A program made the translations under genes and the position numbers. The notes beneath the pieces were generated by a model. The model saw nothing but the letters and a program-made list of their open reading frames with translations, was not told the DNA's origin and made no database searches. A stretch of DNA of 64,000 nucleotides, taken from NCBI GenBank assembly GCA_033085395.1, contig JANQBS010000176.1:1-64000 (forward strand), given 5' to 3'. This document shows positions 1 through 11,349 of this stretch, one piece after another. Each line of letters opens with the position of its first letter. Position 1 is the first letter of the stretch. Source of the DNA: Xanthoparmelia taractica (Eukaryota; Ascomycota; Lecanoromycetes; Lecanorales; Parmeliaceae).

Positions 1-3000
1 AGCTTAGAAATAATATTAATACTAATAAAAATATTTACTCTATAAACTTATTATTAGCTTTTAATTTTTATAACTTTTTTATTAATTTAAATCGAATCTT
101 AAATCTCTTTTAATTATATAATTTCTTAATATTAAAAGATTTAAATAAGAATATAAAAATATTTTTAAGTATCTCTATAATATTATCGATAATTAAAAAA
201 AAAGAGTTAGGCTTATACGAGTCTATAATATTATTCGTAATTATAAGCATTATTCTTATCGAGAAAAAAAGAGTAGAAAGAAAATTTTAGAGAATATTAG
301 AGTATTATTAACGTTAAAGAGCTATCTAGAAAAAAGAACTTTAGAGATAATCGCTAGAATTATAATTAAAATAGAGATTCGAATTTAGATAATTACTAAA
401 GTGCTAATTATAGAGATTTAAATTTAAATAATTACTAGAATATTTATTAGAATAGAAATTCGAACTCGCGTAGAAAGAAATCTAATTAATATATTAATTT
501 ATTCTATATATTAATCTATATTAAATATACTCTAATTTAATCTCTTTTTAAGTTTATATATTTATTCTATATTAAATATACTCTAACTTATTAAATTTCT
601 TTATTAAGCTAACTTATTAGCGACTAGTACTATCACGGTTTTGATATCTGCTCTCCGAATGCCAAGCCGGTGTGGATCAATGTTGCTCCGGAGAAGAGTT
701 TTCAGAGTATTCGTAGCATATTTGAATAATGAAAGCAGTCAATCCCACTACACGTCCATTTGTTCGTGATAAGTACTATCGTATAGCTACATTAGAGAGT
801 TAGTCTCTCGCGCGCTTCGGTCCCTAGTTCTTATACTCTTATACTCACTAATTTCTATTTCTTTTATTAACATTTATTAGAATTTAATTAATACGCTATA
901 GCGAAGGGATATTTATCTTATATATTAGTTTATATATTATATAGTCTTCGTATTAGTTATTAATTTTAAGTAATTAAAGTTAGATTTAAAGCTAAGTATT
1001 ATTAGAAGACGCGTCTCTTATAATATTCTATATTTTTTATAAATATTATCTATCTTTATTCAAGCTATTATATTTTCTCTTAAGTCTTAAATTTTACTAT
1101 ATTATTCGATATCGTAGCTAATACTATATCGTCCGATATCGCAGTTAGTATTATAGTTATCGACGATTATTCTTTTAACGAGAGTTAAGATACTCTCGTT
1201 ACTATTTTAGAGAAATTAGAGTCTAAAAATAAAAAACCTTACTTTATTTATAACGAAGTTAAATATAATATATAAATAAACTAATAATTAAAGATGAATT
1301 AAATAATTAGAAATTAGATTAAGGACTTTAATCGCCGATAGAGAGTGAATTAAGACTCTATAATTCGAAAGACTACGAAATAAGAATATTTTTAAGATTA
1401 CGCCCTTCGATCTACTAAAGAGTTATATATTATATATTATCACTGCGATGATATTCTTATTCATCTATTAATAGGTTATAACATTACGAGAATAGATTCA
1501 CACCTTAAATCGAAAGCATACGTACGAAAGTTGAATCTTAGTATACTTTAGCAGACGATAATTATTAAGAGCTATTAATAGTAGATGTAATATTTATTTA
1601 ATTTATTTAATATTTAATAATTAGAATAATAATTAAAATTAATATCTTACGCTTTAGAGACGATTAAAGAAAGATGTTAAGATAAAGCTAGATAGTAGAT
1701 ATCTTACTCGCGCGGACTTTCCCGAGTAATTTCATTGTTAAATTATAACTATAGATATTTTATTTACTATTATCGATAACCTAGAGATACTATAAATCTT
1801 TCGCTATCTTAATTTTCTTATAAATATAGATTCTATATTTATAATTAAAAATCGATTATTTTCTAAAGTTAAAGAGATTAAGTTAAATCTATATATGAGT
1901 CTATTAAATAATAATATTAAGATATCTTTAGCCTTAAATAGCTAATTAACTAATAATTATTAATTATATTTTATACTTCTTAGTTTCTTTATTAATTACG
2001 ATTAAAGATATTATAAGAAACTTCTAGAATTCGAATACGTCGAGAATAAATATATTAATACGAAGTTTATAAGTCTCGTATAATCGATTCTTAAGAAGTA
2101 TATATTTAAGACGCGAATTATAACTTTAATAATCGATAATACGACTAATAATAATATACTCTTTCGTAATCTAATCGGAATTCTTATATAGAGCGAGTTT
2201 AATAATTTACTTGATCTTAAAGAGTAGAATATAAGAGATCTTGAATATATTCTCGGTATAGCATATATTATTTAATTATTCTTATAAGAGCTTCTTAATA
2301 AGATTCGCGTTAGCTTAATTAATAAGAATTTTTAGAAAAGCTAATATAATTCGAAGAAATAAAACGCTGTTTAAAGATAAGGAAAAGATCTATTAATAAT
2401 TTTAGCTAAGATATATAAATTCTAGTTATTATTCTAGCTATTATTAATATCTAATATATATAGATTCGTAAGATGAAAATCTACATTAATGCTAGCAATT
2501 AGCGTAAGAAATATTTCTTCGAGCTTCAATTTATACGACTTAATAATACTTATAACTTAATTAATTAATATTATTCACTTATCGATAAGAAGCTATATTA
2601 ATAAAAACGCGCACTTAAATTATTTTAGAATATTAAAGTTCGTTAATACTTAATCTATTATATATTAATATAATCTTATCTATTTCGTAGCGATATTAAT
2701 CGCTTTTTTAAAAATGAATTAAATAATTTTCTTAGACTTAACGCGAATAAATAATTATAAATCGAATATCTAATTAAATTAATTAAATTCTTTTATACTT
2801 TTATAAAGCTAATAAGTAAAAATAAAAAGTTAGTAATTTATTATATATTTAATATTTATAATAGATTATTTAATTATATTAAGAAGAAGATTTAAAAGTT
2901 AAGACGTAAGCGGGTTTTATAAAAAGTCGAACTTCGCGAGATTTAATCGAATATAAAATATCTCTATAAATAAATAATACTTTTACGTTTAAGTTACGAA

Positions 3001-4440
3001 AATATAATATTAAAAGAATCGAATTAAGAAGTTAAATCTAATTTAATACTCTAGATAGAGATATATTAAAATGCGCTTAAATAAACGTATCGAAATTATT
3101 AATATCTTAATGTTAATAATTAGATATAGAGAGCTAAACGAGTAAAAAGTCGCGTAGAGTCGCTTAATAATATTATTAATGAAATCGAAAAGACGATAGA
3201 AGTATCGAATAATAATTAATTTTAGTAATATAAAAGAGAAGATTAATATTCTACTTATTATTATAGTTATAATTTAAATTTCTAATCTTAATTAAGTATT
3301 TTTTATTTATCTTAAAAATCTATTTATTCTTAATTAATAAAAAAGCTTAGAGTCTTAGATCTTAATAATAATACGTGTAACTAGAGATATCTTAGTCGTA
3401 TCTAGTGAAGCTATAACTTATAAGCGACTATATAATAATTAAAAAAGCTATTCGCCTTTAATATTTCGAGTCTTAATAATAATTTCTTATACAAAATATT
3501 AATAGAATAGCTACAAATAAAATACACTAAACTTAGAGAAAGATCTTAATATATTACTTGAAGCTAGATAGATTAATTAAAAAATTCGAAATTATTAAAT
3601 AGAGAAGATTTCTAATGTTAATTACATTAATAATAATAATAAAGTACTCTCTAAATCAATCTAAGTAAGAAATTAATTCTTTTTTATTAAAATTTTATTT
3701 ATTAATTATTCTTTAATTAAGAGAAGAGAAGCGAACGTAAAGTAATAGAAGATTAATCTCTATAGATTAAAGATCTACGAAAAGAATAAGAGAGATAACT
3801 TAAAATCGTTCTATAAGTAATTAGAAAAGAGATCGACTTAGCGATCTTACGTAGATTATAATTTAAGAAAATAATATATTATAGTTATTATTCTAATTAT
3901 TATTTATTAAAATAATTATATTTACTTAGCGAGATTAAATTAAAAGAGAGTTTATCTTAATATTACTTATTAAGTATTAGAGTTTAATAATTACTTAAGC
4001 TAATTTCACCCTAACTTATATATTAATCTAGAATTTTCTTATCTTATTCGCCACCTAATATAAGAAATAATCTATATTATAAAATATCCCTATATATACT
4101 AGAAATTTCCTAGATCATTTCATGATACTAGTAATTTCTCATCTTATATCTTTATAAGTGATCTAATATGACCCCCTTATGATACCCTTTCATGGTATGA
4201 TATAATACGATATGGTATGGGATATCCCACCAAATATACCAGATCTTTCCGGCCCGTACGCATAATTCTATATAGAGTAACTTCTTCTATATATAGTATA
4301 TTTCCCATACCCCTGCATATAACATGAGATACCTCTACATATACTAGAAATTTCTTAGATCATTTCATGATACCAGCACGTCTCCCAGACTATCCCATAA
4401 AAATCAAATAATATAATCTTAATACTATACCATATCATGA
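1..4440. repeat. AT-rich, RIP-like degenerate repeat block
   Basis: Extremely AT-rich sequence dense in TA steps, with essentially no open frame longer than about 60 codons on either strand. This is the footprint expected of repeat-induced point mutation (C-to-T change in duplicated DNA) in Pezizomycotina. It is probably one or more dead transposons, but I could not assign a family to 1-4440. A less AT-rich island lies at about 635-771, and a duplicated segment at about 4096-4490 is listed separately. The block borders a PiggyBac relic on its right. Confidence 0.8.
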
Positions 4441-4490
4441 TATGATATCGACACCCCATATCCCAGACCATCCCAGACCTTTCCGACTCG
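4096..4490. repeat. Degenerate tandem duplication, about 235-245 bp period
   Basis: A 36-base word beginning ATACTAGAAATTTC at 4096-4131 recurs at 4341-4376 with two transition differences. A second word, CCAGAYCTTTCCG, occurs at 4239 and again at 4473. The order is the same in both copies, so two diverged copies of a unit of roughly 240 bp lie head to tail just upstream of the PiggyBac relic. Differences are mainly C/T, as RIP would produce. They may be subterminal repeats of that element; this is inference. Confidence 0.6.
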
Positions 4491-5215
4491 TATTTATAAG
4501 TACTATATTAAATAGTCGAAAAATAATAAATCGTCTTCGTTGTAGACTAGTAAAAATAATTATAAATACACGTACTTCTAAGGCTATGTTTGAGAAAATA
4601 CCGATAAAAGAGCTTAATATCCCTAAGTTCATTAATATGTATAATTATTATATAAATAAGATTAATAATGCTAATTAATTGTGATATTATTATTTCATAT
4701 AACGAGTACATTTTAAGAATTAGAAATTACTATAATATTTCCTCTTGAACACTACTATCGTTAATAGTTATAAACTTTATTATTATCTATTTAAAGAATC
4801 ACGTTATTAGGATTAAACTTACTATAGTTAGCGAGAATTTCGTGTTAAACTTATCAATTAATTGTTTAAGTATTCGAAGCGACCTTATAAGAATATAGTC
4901 TCAATTAAGATCTCTCTATTATTACGAGTATATTTAACGCATACGCGTGACTATAGTGAACTAGAATCAATGAAGGATGGATTTAAATATTACGTGATTT
5001 GCTTAAATGCTGAAAGAAAGATATCAAAGTTAACCAAAATTAGAAAATCTCTGAGGAAATTATCTATAAATATCGTTAGATTACGAGATCTAGATCAAAG
5101 AAAACGACGGGAGCGGGCCCTAAGAAGTTACTATGGCTGTAAGCTATGTGGGATTTATATATGTAATCATATAGCGTGTTGGAATGAGCATATTGCTGCT
5201 ATTCCAAGTATGTAG
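4442..5215 (+). pseudogene. Degenerate PiggyBac-type transposase, C-terminal part
   Basis: One reading frame, broken by stops (for example TAA ending at 4678 and a stop at 4859-4861), keeps the ordered landmarks of a fungal PiggyBac-like (DDE_Tnp_1_7) transposase. First comes FEKIPIKELNIPKFINMYN, matching the conserved segment before the last catalytic Asp of the DDD triad. Then follow YYINKINNANQL, where the family usually has a GVDRADQLR-like sequence, a hydrophobic stretch, and the C-terminal zinc-binding end with CKLCGIYICNHIACW. The D of that last motif is not retained. The N-terminal half is unrecognisable in the AT-rich DNA to the left. It cannot encode an active transposase. Family assignment rests on remembered motif order. 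Confidence 0.65.
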
Positions 5216-5284
5216 AATTTTGGTGGGGATGCCAAGACAACGAGTGCCCAACTTGCCAGAGGATGGGATACTGACTCCTAACAG

Positions 5285-5761
5285 TTGAAATGCGGCGATG
5301 CAGAACTTCAGAAGGGCATCATGAGCACGAATCTATCTAAAGCATACCACAGTGAGAAGGGAAATCTACTCGAGGGATACAGTGACAAGTATAACACACT
5401 AAAGAGAGAGTTGCAGAAATGGTTTGCTTCAAAATTGCGGATTTTGCGGGTTCTTGTGACCGCATCCGTGAATGCGGCGAAAGGGGATAGGGGAGATCCC
5501 GAGGCTGAGGAAGGCAGCCCCTGTCGCTAGTATTTCATCCGATTTGATGCCGAACAGACCAAGTTGCTTTTCGGTGATGAATTCCAGGTTCTTCTGGACG
5601 CGGTCAGAACCGGAAATAAGAGTCTTTCAGAAATCTACCACGATCCCAACGTCGAGAGAAAGGGTTCAAAGCGCCGGCGAGGAAGCAACGATGGGAGTAC
5701 ACAGCGGAAGAAAAGACGGCGTGTCCAGGCATCCCTCCCTTTAAGAGGAGCGAAGAATTGA
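5285..5761 (+). pseudogene. Broken reading frame, unknown product
   Basis: Two open stretches lie in the same frame, separated only by a TAG at 5528-5530: 5285-5527 and 5531-5758 (stop 5759-5761). Together they would give about 158 residues ending in a lysine/arginine-rich tail (KGSKRRRG, RKKRRRV), which resembles a nuclear localisation signal. A single CAG-to-TAG change would explain the break, consistent with leakage of RIP from the adjacent repeat. I recognise no family. Base composition is normal, unlike the block to the left. It could also be non-coding. Confidence 0.3.
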
Positions 5762-7626
5762 TACCTCTTCTAAACCATGCCATAGCGTCTGATACATATG
5801 TATGAGAAATGCGAGCTCTCATCTTCGAACTGGGTTCCGTTAGGGTGGTTCAAATCTGTGCCTGCGCCATGGCAAATACCACGCAAATCGACCTTTTTTG
5901 TAACGATCAGATTGGAGTAAGGCCAACAATTGAATCGTCCCAACAACAATTACTGCCTGGAAGGGCAGGCGCCGCTGCTTTAGGGCATAATAGAAAGATT
6001 GCTCTAACAACAGGCTGACGATAATGCTGCTGCTAGATACAATGGTGGAGAACGGCGTTTCAAGCAGCGGCTGAGTGTGGTCATCTATCTGTGGCCGAGA
6101 GGCTACGCGTTGTCGGTGCCAGATAGTCGCTTGAAGAATTTTACTACGTAGTTTCATTTAGATTCGACTTATAGACCTTAGCAACCCAGGAATATATCTA
6201 TTATAACTGCCTTGGAGCTCGTCGGAGCCAGAACAACCTTTTGATATGCTAATAGATATGTAAAGAGACTACCTCTATCTACTACGAAATAAGGATTGAT
6301 GATAGTGATACAGTGCCAGCAAAAGCTGAAGAAATGTTCTTCACTGCTAAAGAGACGGGATTAGTTGCTCGATAGAAGTCAGTCTGGGGGGGCGACGGAA
6401 GCAAGCTTGGTTGGCGTAGATCCATATAAGCACAGTGATACTGTATGAGGACAGAGCAGCAAGCACGGGACGTCCGGGAATCCCGAATTCATTCCTGCCA
6501 CGATGATTTCTGCTTCCCAGGGCAACTGTAACTACCTTACCTTAGCCAGCATGACTCTTGCTTCCGATTCTATGCTACTCCTGATTCCCATCAATCAGGA
6601 CGATGCCTTTTCACTTCACCACAGAGAAGCCTCCCAAACTTTTAATTCGCCGAAGCTCGGTGCTCTTCTTGTTTGTTACGTAGACGGATGCCTATCACTC
6701 CTATCTTTATCTAGAGTGGTCCTTTCCTATATTATATATTCCTGGCAGCTTCTCGTTGTAGTTTATATCACTACCTTAGTAAAGGATTGGTGCCTAGAAA
6801 ACCGTAAATGAACGACTTATTCTGTCGAATTCAGGTTAGGGGGAGGGAGGCGGTAGAATCTTGTAATCGAGGGTCGGGAACCCGTTGAGCTTGGTCACCA
6901 AGGTGGAATGCTGCGCACAGTACTGATAATGACTAGACGTTCAATGGCCCTTTTTGGATCGCTGCTTTGATGACTATGGTTGGTTTTTTTTTAAACGGAA
7001 GCTCACGAATCGGCGAGGGGATTGACAGGCTGGTAAATGGGTTGTTGTATATCTGATCATTGACAGGACAGAATTCGTTACCGGCGGCAGCCATCTTGTA
7101 GCAATGGAAAGAGAAAGCCTTAGCAGTGTCTGAACACCCTCTAATCACACTTGAGAAATCTATGCATCTGTAGAAGACTGTTTGCAATCTAGTGTACACG
7201 TAAAATAAAAAAAGAGAGACCAACGTAGGTCATGTAAACCGCCGTCTATGGACGATACCGCTGTCATAAATCCTCCTAATAAGCTCAACAAGTCCACTGC
7301 CGAGAGGACCGAGAAAAGAAAGTATCCGACGCCTGAGCGAAACTTTTCCATTCTTGCGTATAGATAGTCCAAGCATTAGCATCAGCACTGTGGTTTACAG
7401 CCGCCAGCTGTATCCAGAACGTCCACGTCAAGCGAGTAGCCATGCGTTGATGCATCTACGTCGCACGTGGCGACCCATAACGCCTGTGAAAAGGTGAGAT
7501 GGAACAGGGAGGTGAGGAGAGATGTGGAGAGACTGTGGTGTCGAGCGGAGAAAGGTGAAGCATGCGCATGGGCTGGAGGATATGTGATCGGTTATCCTTC
7601 CCCCATGCAATCCGTGGACCAACCTC
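5762..7626. other. Gene-poor border region, no supported gene
   Basis: About 1.9 kb of ordinary composition between the repeat block and eIF4B. It holds only short open frames (for example 5840-6157 minus, 105 codons; 6503-6811 plus, 102 codons) with no recognisable motif, signal peptide or splice-linked extension. The part nearest 7627 should contain the eIF4B 3' untranslated region. Confidence 0.5.
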
Positions 7627-9761
7627 CTAGGAGGCAATAGCACGAGCAGCTTGGTTGCCATTCTTCCTCTTCTTCTCCGGTTTTGACACCGTACTCCAGC
7701 CATCACCCTCAAGCGCATCAGCACTGGGGTTAGGTGTACCGGCAGCTGAGGAGCCGTTCGTTTGCGTACCTCCTTCAGGTATGTCTCGTACGATCTCTTT
7801 CGGCTTGACCGCTTTGTCTTCCGTGACGACTCCATTCTCTTCAGCCGCTTCAGCCTCCTCGGCCTCCTCATCCGCCGCAGAACTGTCTTCGTTGGCTGCT
7901 CTCCGTAGGATTTCGAAGCTTCTGCCTGGCAGAGGGGCTGATGCACCGTTGTCCTTTTCTTGCGCTTGGCCGTTGGCCTTTTTCTGCTCCTGCCCGTTGA
8001 CCTTCTCCTGCGGTGGTCTTTGCTTCCATGCAGGCGCTTGCTCAGTCTTGCTGGCTTGCTCAGTCTTATTGGCTTGCTCGGCTTCCCGGGCAACTCTCTT
8101 CTCCTCACGAGCCTTTTCTTCCGTGGCTTTCTTCTCAGCACGTGCCTTTTCGTCAGCCTCTTTCTTCTCACGGTTGGCGATTTGGCGCTTCTCTTCGACT
8201 TCCTTCTCACGCGTAGCCGTATCAATCGGCTTGGCCGCGCCGAAAGGACTGGCTTTGGAGTCTGCAGCAGGTGCAGCTTCAGATGAGTTCCCATCAGACG
8301 GTGCCTCAGAAACGGTGCGTTTTGCCAAATTCAATTTTGGACGTGTGGTAGGAGCTGCTGGGGCACCGGCCGGAGAAGGCGGTGTGCTGAGCTCACGAGT
8401 CGACATAGCTGGGGACTTTGCGGCCTGAGCAGGTTGCACGGGCGGAGCAGGTGGAGCGTCAGGCCTCATCTTTGCCCTCCATTGGTTATCTTGCTCTGCC
8501 GCGGTCAATGCTCGCTCCACTGGTGGTCTCTCCACAAATTCACGTCTTGGAGGCCGTGAACCATCTTGGGATCGTCCTTCCCCCCACGCTGGGGAATTAC
8601 GTCTATTCGGTGGTCCATCACGGCTCGCTGGACGATCAAAGCTTCGAGCTGCTGGCCCAGTCGGCAGAGTCGGCGTAAGTGGACCTTTGCGATCCCAGTT
8701 CCCGAAGTCTCGTACTTTGCCGTCACCTTGCTCATAGCCAGGTCGGCGGCCACCACGGTCAGCTCGGTCACTTCCAGCGTCAGAGGCATTGTCGAACCCT
8801 CCACGTCCTGAGCCGAAACCGCCTCTCTCTGAGACTCGTCGCTGTCCAGGGATATCTGCCAGAGGGCCTTTCCGTGTCCAGTCACCAAACTCGCGAGCAT
8901 CAGGTCGGTCTTTCTCTGTAATGAGTACAATTGGTTAGCACAACACGTGTCTCGAGATGCGAACTCAGTGCGATATAACTTACGCGGCTCCGCAACGCTG
9001 ACCCTAATATTGCGACCTTGGAACTGAGTATTGTTTGCGTCCAAAGCTTTTTTCAATCCATCCAATGTTGCAAACTCTGCATACCCGAAGCCTTTTGGTT
9101 TTCTCTCCATTTTGTCCTCGACGATACGGACGCTCGTCACTTGACAGCCCGAGAAGAAATCTGTAATGTCGCCCTCCGTGGCATCAAAAGACATATTCCC
9201 GAGGTGAACCGTATACGGGGGTTTTGTTGGCAACGGTAATTGCTCGCGAACGGAGTATCCTCCCCGATCTGCTTTCTTCAGTCAGCCTCTCGGTTATTCT
9301 CTTCATGGTCAAAGTCTTATACGCACCCGCCGAGCCTCCAAACGCTCCTCCAGAGTTGTAGGAACGATCACCGCCATAACCTCCGCGACCACTGGGAGCT
9401 GCGAAAATCAGCCTCCACCCTTGCTTCACTGGTTGACTACTACAATGTGGCGAGGATTCTTACCGGCTGAACAGCCAGAGTGTTAGCAAGGCCTTTGTAG
9501 AATAAGTTAGGATAATCACGTACAAGGCATTGGCATGTCCTCCATCTCGTCGGCCCAGGACCCCAGGGCTAGAAGTTGTGTTAGCAGCTATCACATCTCC
9601 GCTCGTGCGACGTGAGCTCCGAAGCATACTCGAGTCGGTCAGAAATGTCCCCAGATCCATCTTTTCACCCTTCGTCTTCTTTGGAGCTATTCACAAGACT
9701 GTCAGTATCTTGCACGCGTTGAGCTTGCTATGACCGATGCGATAGTCTTTGACTGACCCAT
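7627..9761 (-). CDS. TIF3: Translation initiation factor eIF4B (RRM protein)
   Basis: Exons: 9761-9758, 9686-9630, 9568-9524, 9466-9464, 9398-9327, 9268-8984, 8915-7627; 584 residues. eIF4B stimulates the eIF4A helicase during 40S recruitment to mRNA. The N-terminus MAPKKTKGEKMDLGTFL and the LGSWADEMEDMPMP motif are typical of fungal eIF4B. One RRM follows at about 79-153, with HLGNMSF as RNP2 and KGFGYAEF as RNP1. Then come repeats of the form DWTRKGPL and NWDRKGPL, and a Lys/Glu/Ala-rich coiled tail. All introns have GT..AG ends with CTAAC or CTGAT-like branch sites. The first coding exon is only 4 nt (ATGG), and exon 4 is a predicted 3-nt microexon (CCG). Skipping that microexon keeps the frame and loses one residue. 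It is divergently arranged with the next gene. The family call is secure; the microexon is the least certain part. Confidence 0.9.
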
Positions 9762-10153
9762 GTTGGCGGCTCAGTATCCCACGCTCTGACGAGCGTCCAC
9801 CGGCCTAGATGGTGAAATTTCGTAAATTTCAGCAGCGAAATACCTGCTGGGAAGTGGTTCGCAGTGTTGGCGGGTGATAGCAGGATCTTATATCAGCGTG
9901 TGAAATATCTTGCTAATTGAGATTCAGACGGGTTTTGTAATTAATTTTAGCCGACGATCCCTTAGCGTGCCGCTATTACAACGATTTCCGTCATTCTGCA
10001 GGAAGATATTCACATATATTCACAGTCTGTGCAGAGAATGAAGATGAATCGTGAGCTGATACTCCATCAGCCACGACATTACCGCTCACCATGAATGGAC
10101 TCTGAAGCTAAGATGCATCCAACTTACTGAAGTGGACTTCTCGTTCGTTCAAG
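9762..10153. promoter_or_regulatory. Divergent promoter, eIF4B / Tim17-like gene
   Basis: A 392-bp spacer between two genes that start in opposite directions, so it must hold both promoters and 5' leaders. I see no convincing TATA box or repeated motif. Confidence 0.5.
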
Positions 10154-11223
10154 ATGGAGCAACCCAACAAACCATACAGCTTTCCAGCCAAAGATATCCT
10201 TATACCGGCATTGAAAGTTGGTGCATTGACCGGTAAGCCTATCTTTTATTTCTATAGCATCTTGCACACTTCGAGGCATGATCAAGATCCTACCTCTGCT
10301 ATAAAATGGAACCGCCAACCGTCTGATGACTACATTGTTTGCCATGAATCTGTTTGTCTTTAGGTTGCATCTCTAGAAGCATGACAAGTGGGCCGAAGTT
10401 TGCATTAAGTCTCCTGTCATGTAGGCTAAGGTAGCAATGCATCTGAGGGTAGTCAGTCTTTCATCTGTGGAATGACGGATATTCCGCATCTCAATTGACC
10501 ATTTTCAGAGCTGCTGTCGTTCAGCCGAGACCTTTCGCTCACATAATCTCAGGGACTACTGGCCTTGTCTATGGCGGCATCGCAGGTATTCTACAATCTG
10601 CCCATCCGGTTCTTTTTACAATTGCAGCCGGCATCCAATGGTCTGCCCTTGGCAGCACGTTCTGGGGTTAGTCATTGTCAAGGACTCCGGTCGTGATCAA
10701 TCGCAACGCTCTTGCCCACCCCGCCGATACTGACCCATTTCTATACTTTCTAGCAACAAGGGCCACCATTCTCCACAATTATTACCCCAGCCCATCTCAA
10801 AAGGACCGCCTCACTGCCAGTACCTTTGCCGGCGGCGTAACCGGCGGCGCAATTGGTGGCCTATTCCGCGGTCCTCGCAACGTCATCCCCGGCACAATCA
10901 TATTCACGCTGTTCGGCTATCTAGGGCAAACAGTCTATGATGCGCTCGATACACGACATTCAGAGCAAGTTGTCCTTGATATCCAGGCAGCGGCAGAAGG
11001 TAAGAAGAGGGATCGGAAGCATTTCTGGGAGCGGATTGCGGAGATGAAATGGAGCCCTTTAACGGCGGTGAGCGATGAGGACTATCGCAATATGCTGGAA
11101 GAGAAATTGTTGAGGATAGAGGCCGAAATTGCTGTGGTGGATGAGGAGGTGGAGAGAGTGAAGGGGGAGGAGAGGAGGATGAAGGAACGACAAGGCAAGA
11201 AGCCCCCAAAGCCAACGACGTAG
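10154..11223 (+). CDS. Tim17/Tim22/Tim23-like membrane protein
   Basis: Exons: 10154-10232, 10511-10666, 10754-11223; 234 residues, phases consistent. The middle contains glycine-rich helices (GLVYGGIAGILQSA; GGVTGGAIGGLFRGPRNVIPG; IFTLFGYLGQTVYDAL) in the arrangement of the Tim17/Tim22/Tim23/Pmp24 family. That family includes inner-mitochondrial-membrane translocase and complex I accessory subunits. The C-terminal 80 residues are a charged, predicted coiled coil ending in a KPPKPTT tail. The first intron (278 nt) is long for this genome, and its acceptor is the second AG of CAGAG, because the first would cause a frameshift. An extra small exon inside it cannot be excluded. The exact subfamily is not resolved; a mitochondrial inner-membrane role is inference. 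Confidence 0.7.
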
Positions 11224-11349
11224 GAGATTGAGGGCATCACTAGTCACGCACTCCTCGTGTCATGGATTCCTGATCGCCTTTCTACCCTGGACTATGACCA
11301 ATGAGCCCGACGATATACAAGAGACGCAAACACAGCAACTCAAAGTAAG

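Noticed and set aside
7655..8428. 257-codon plus-strand frame opposite eIF4B
   Set aside because: Antisense shadow of the low-complexity Lys/Glu/Ala-rich eIF4B tail; no motif and no splice support.
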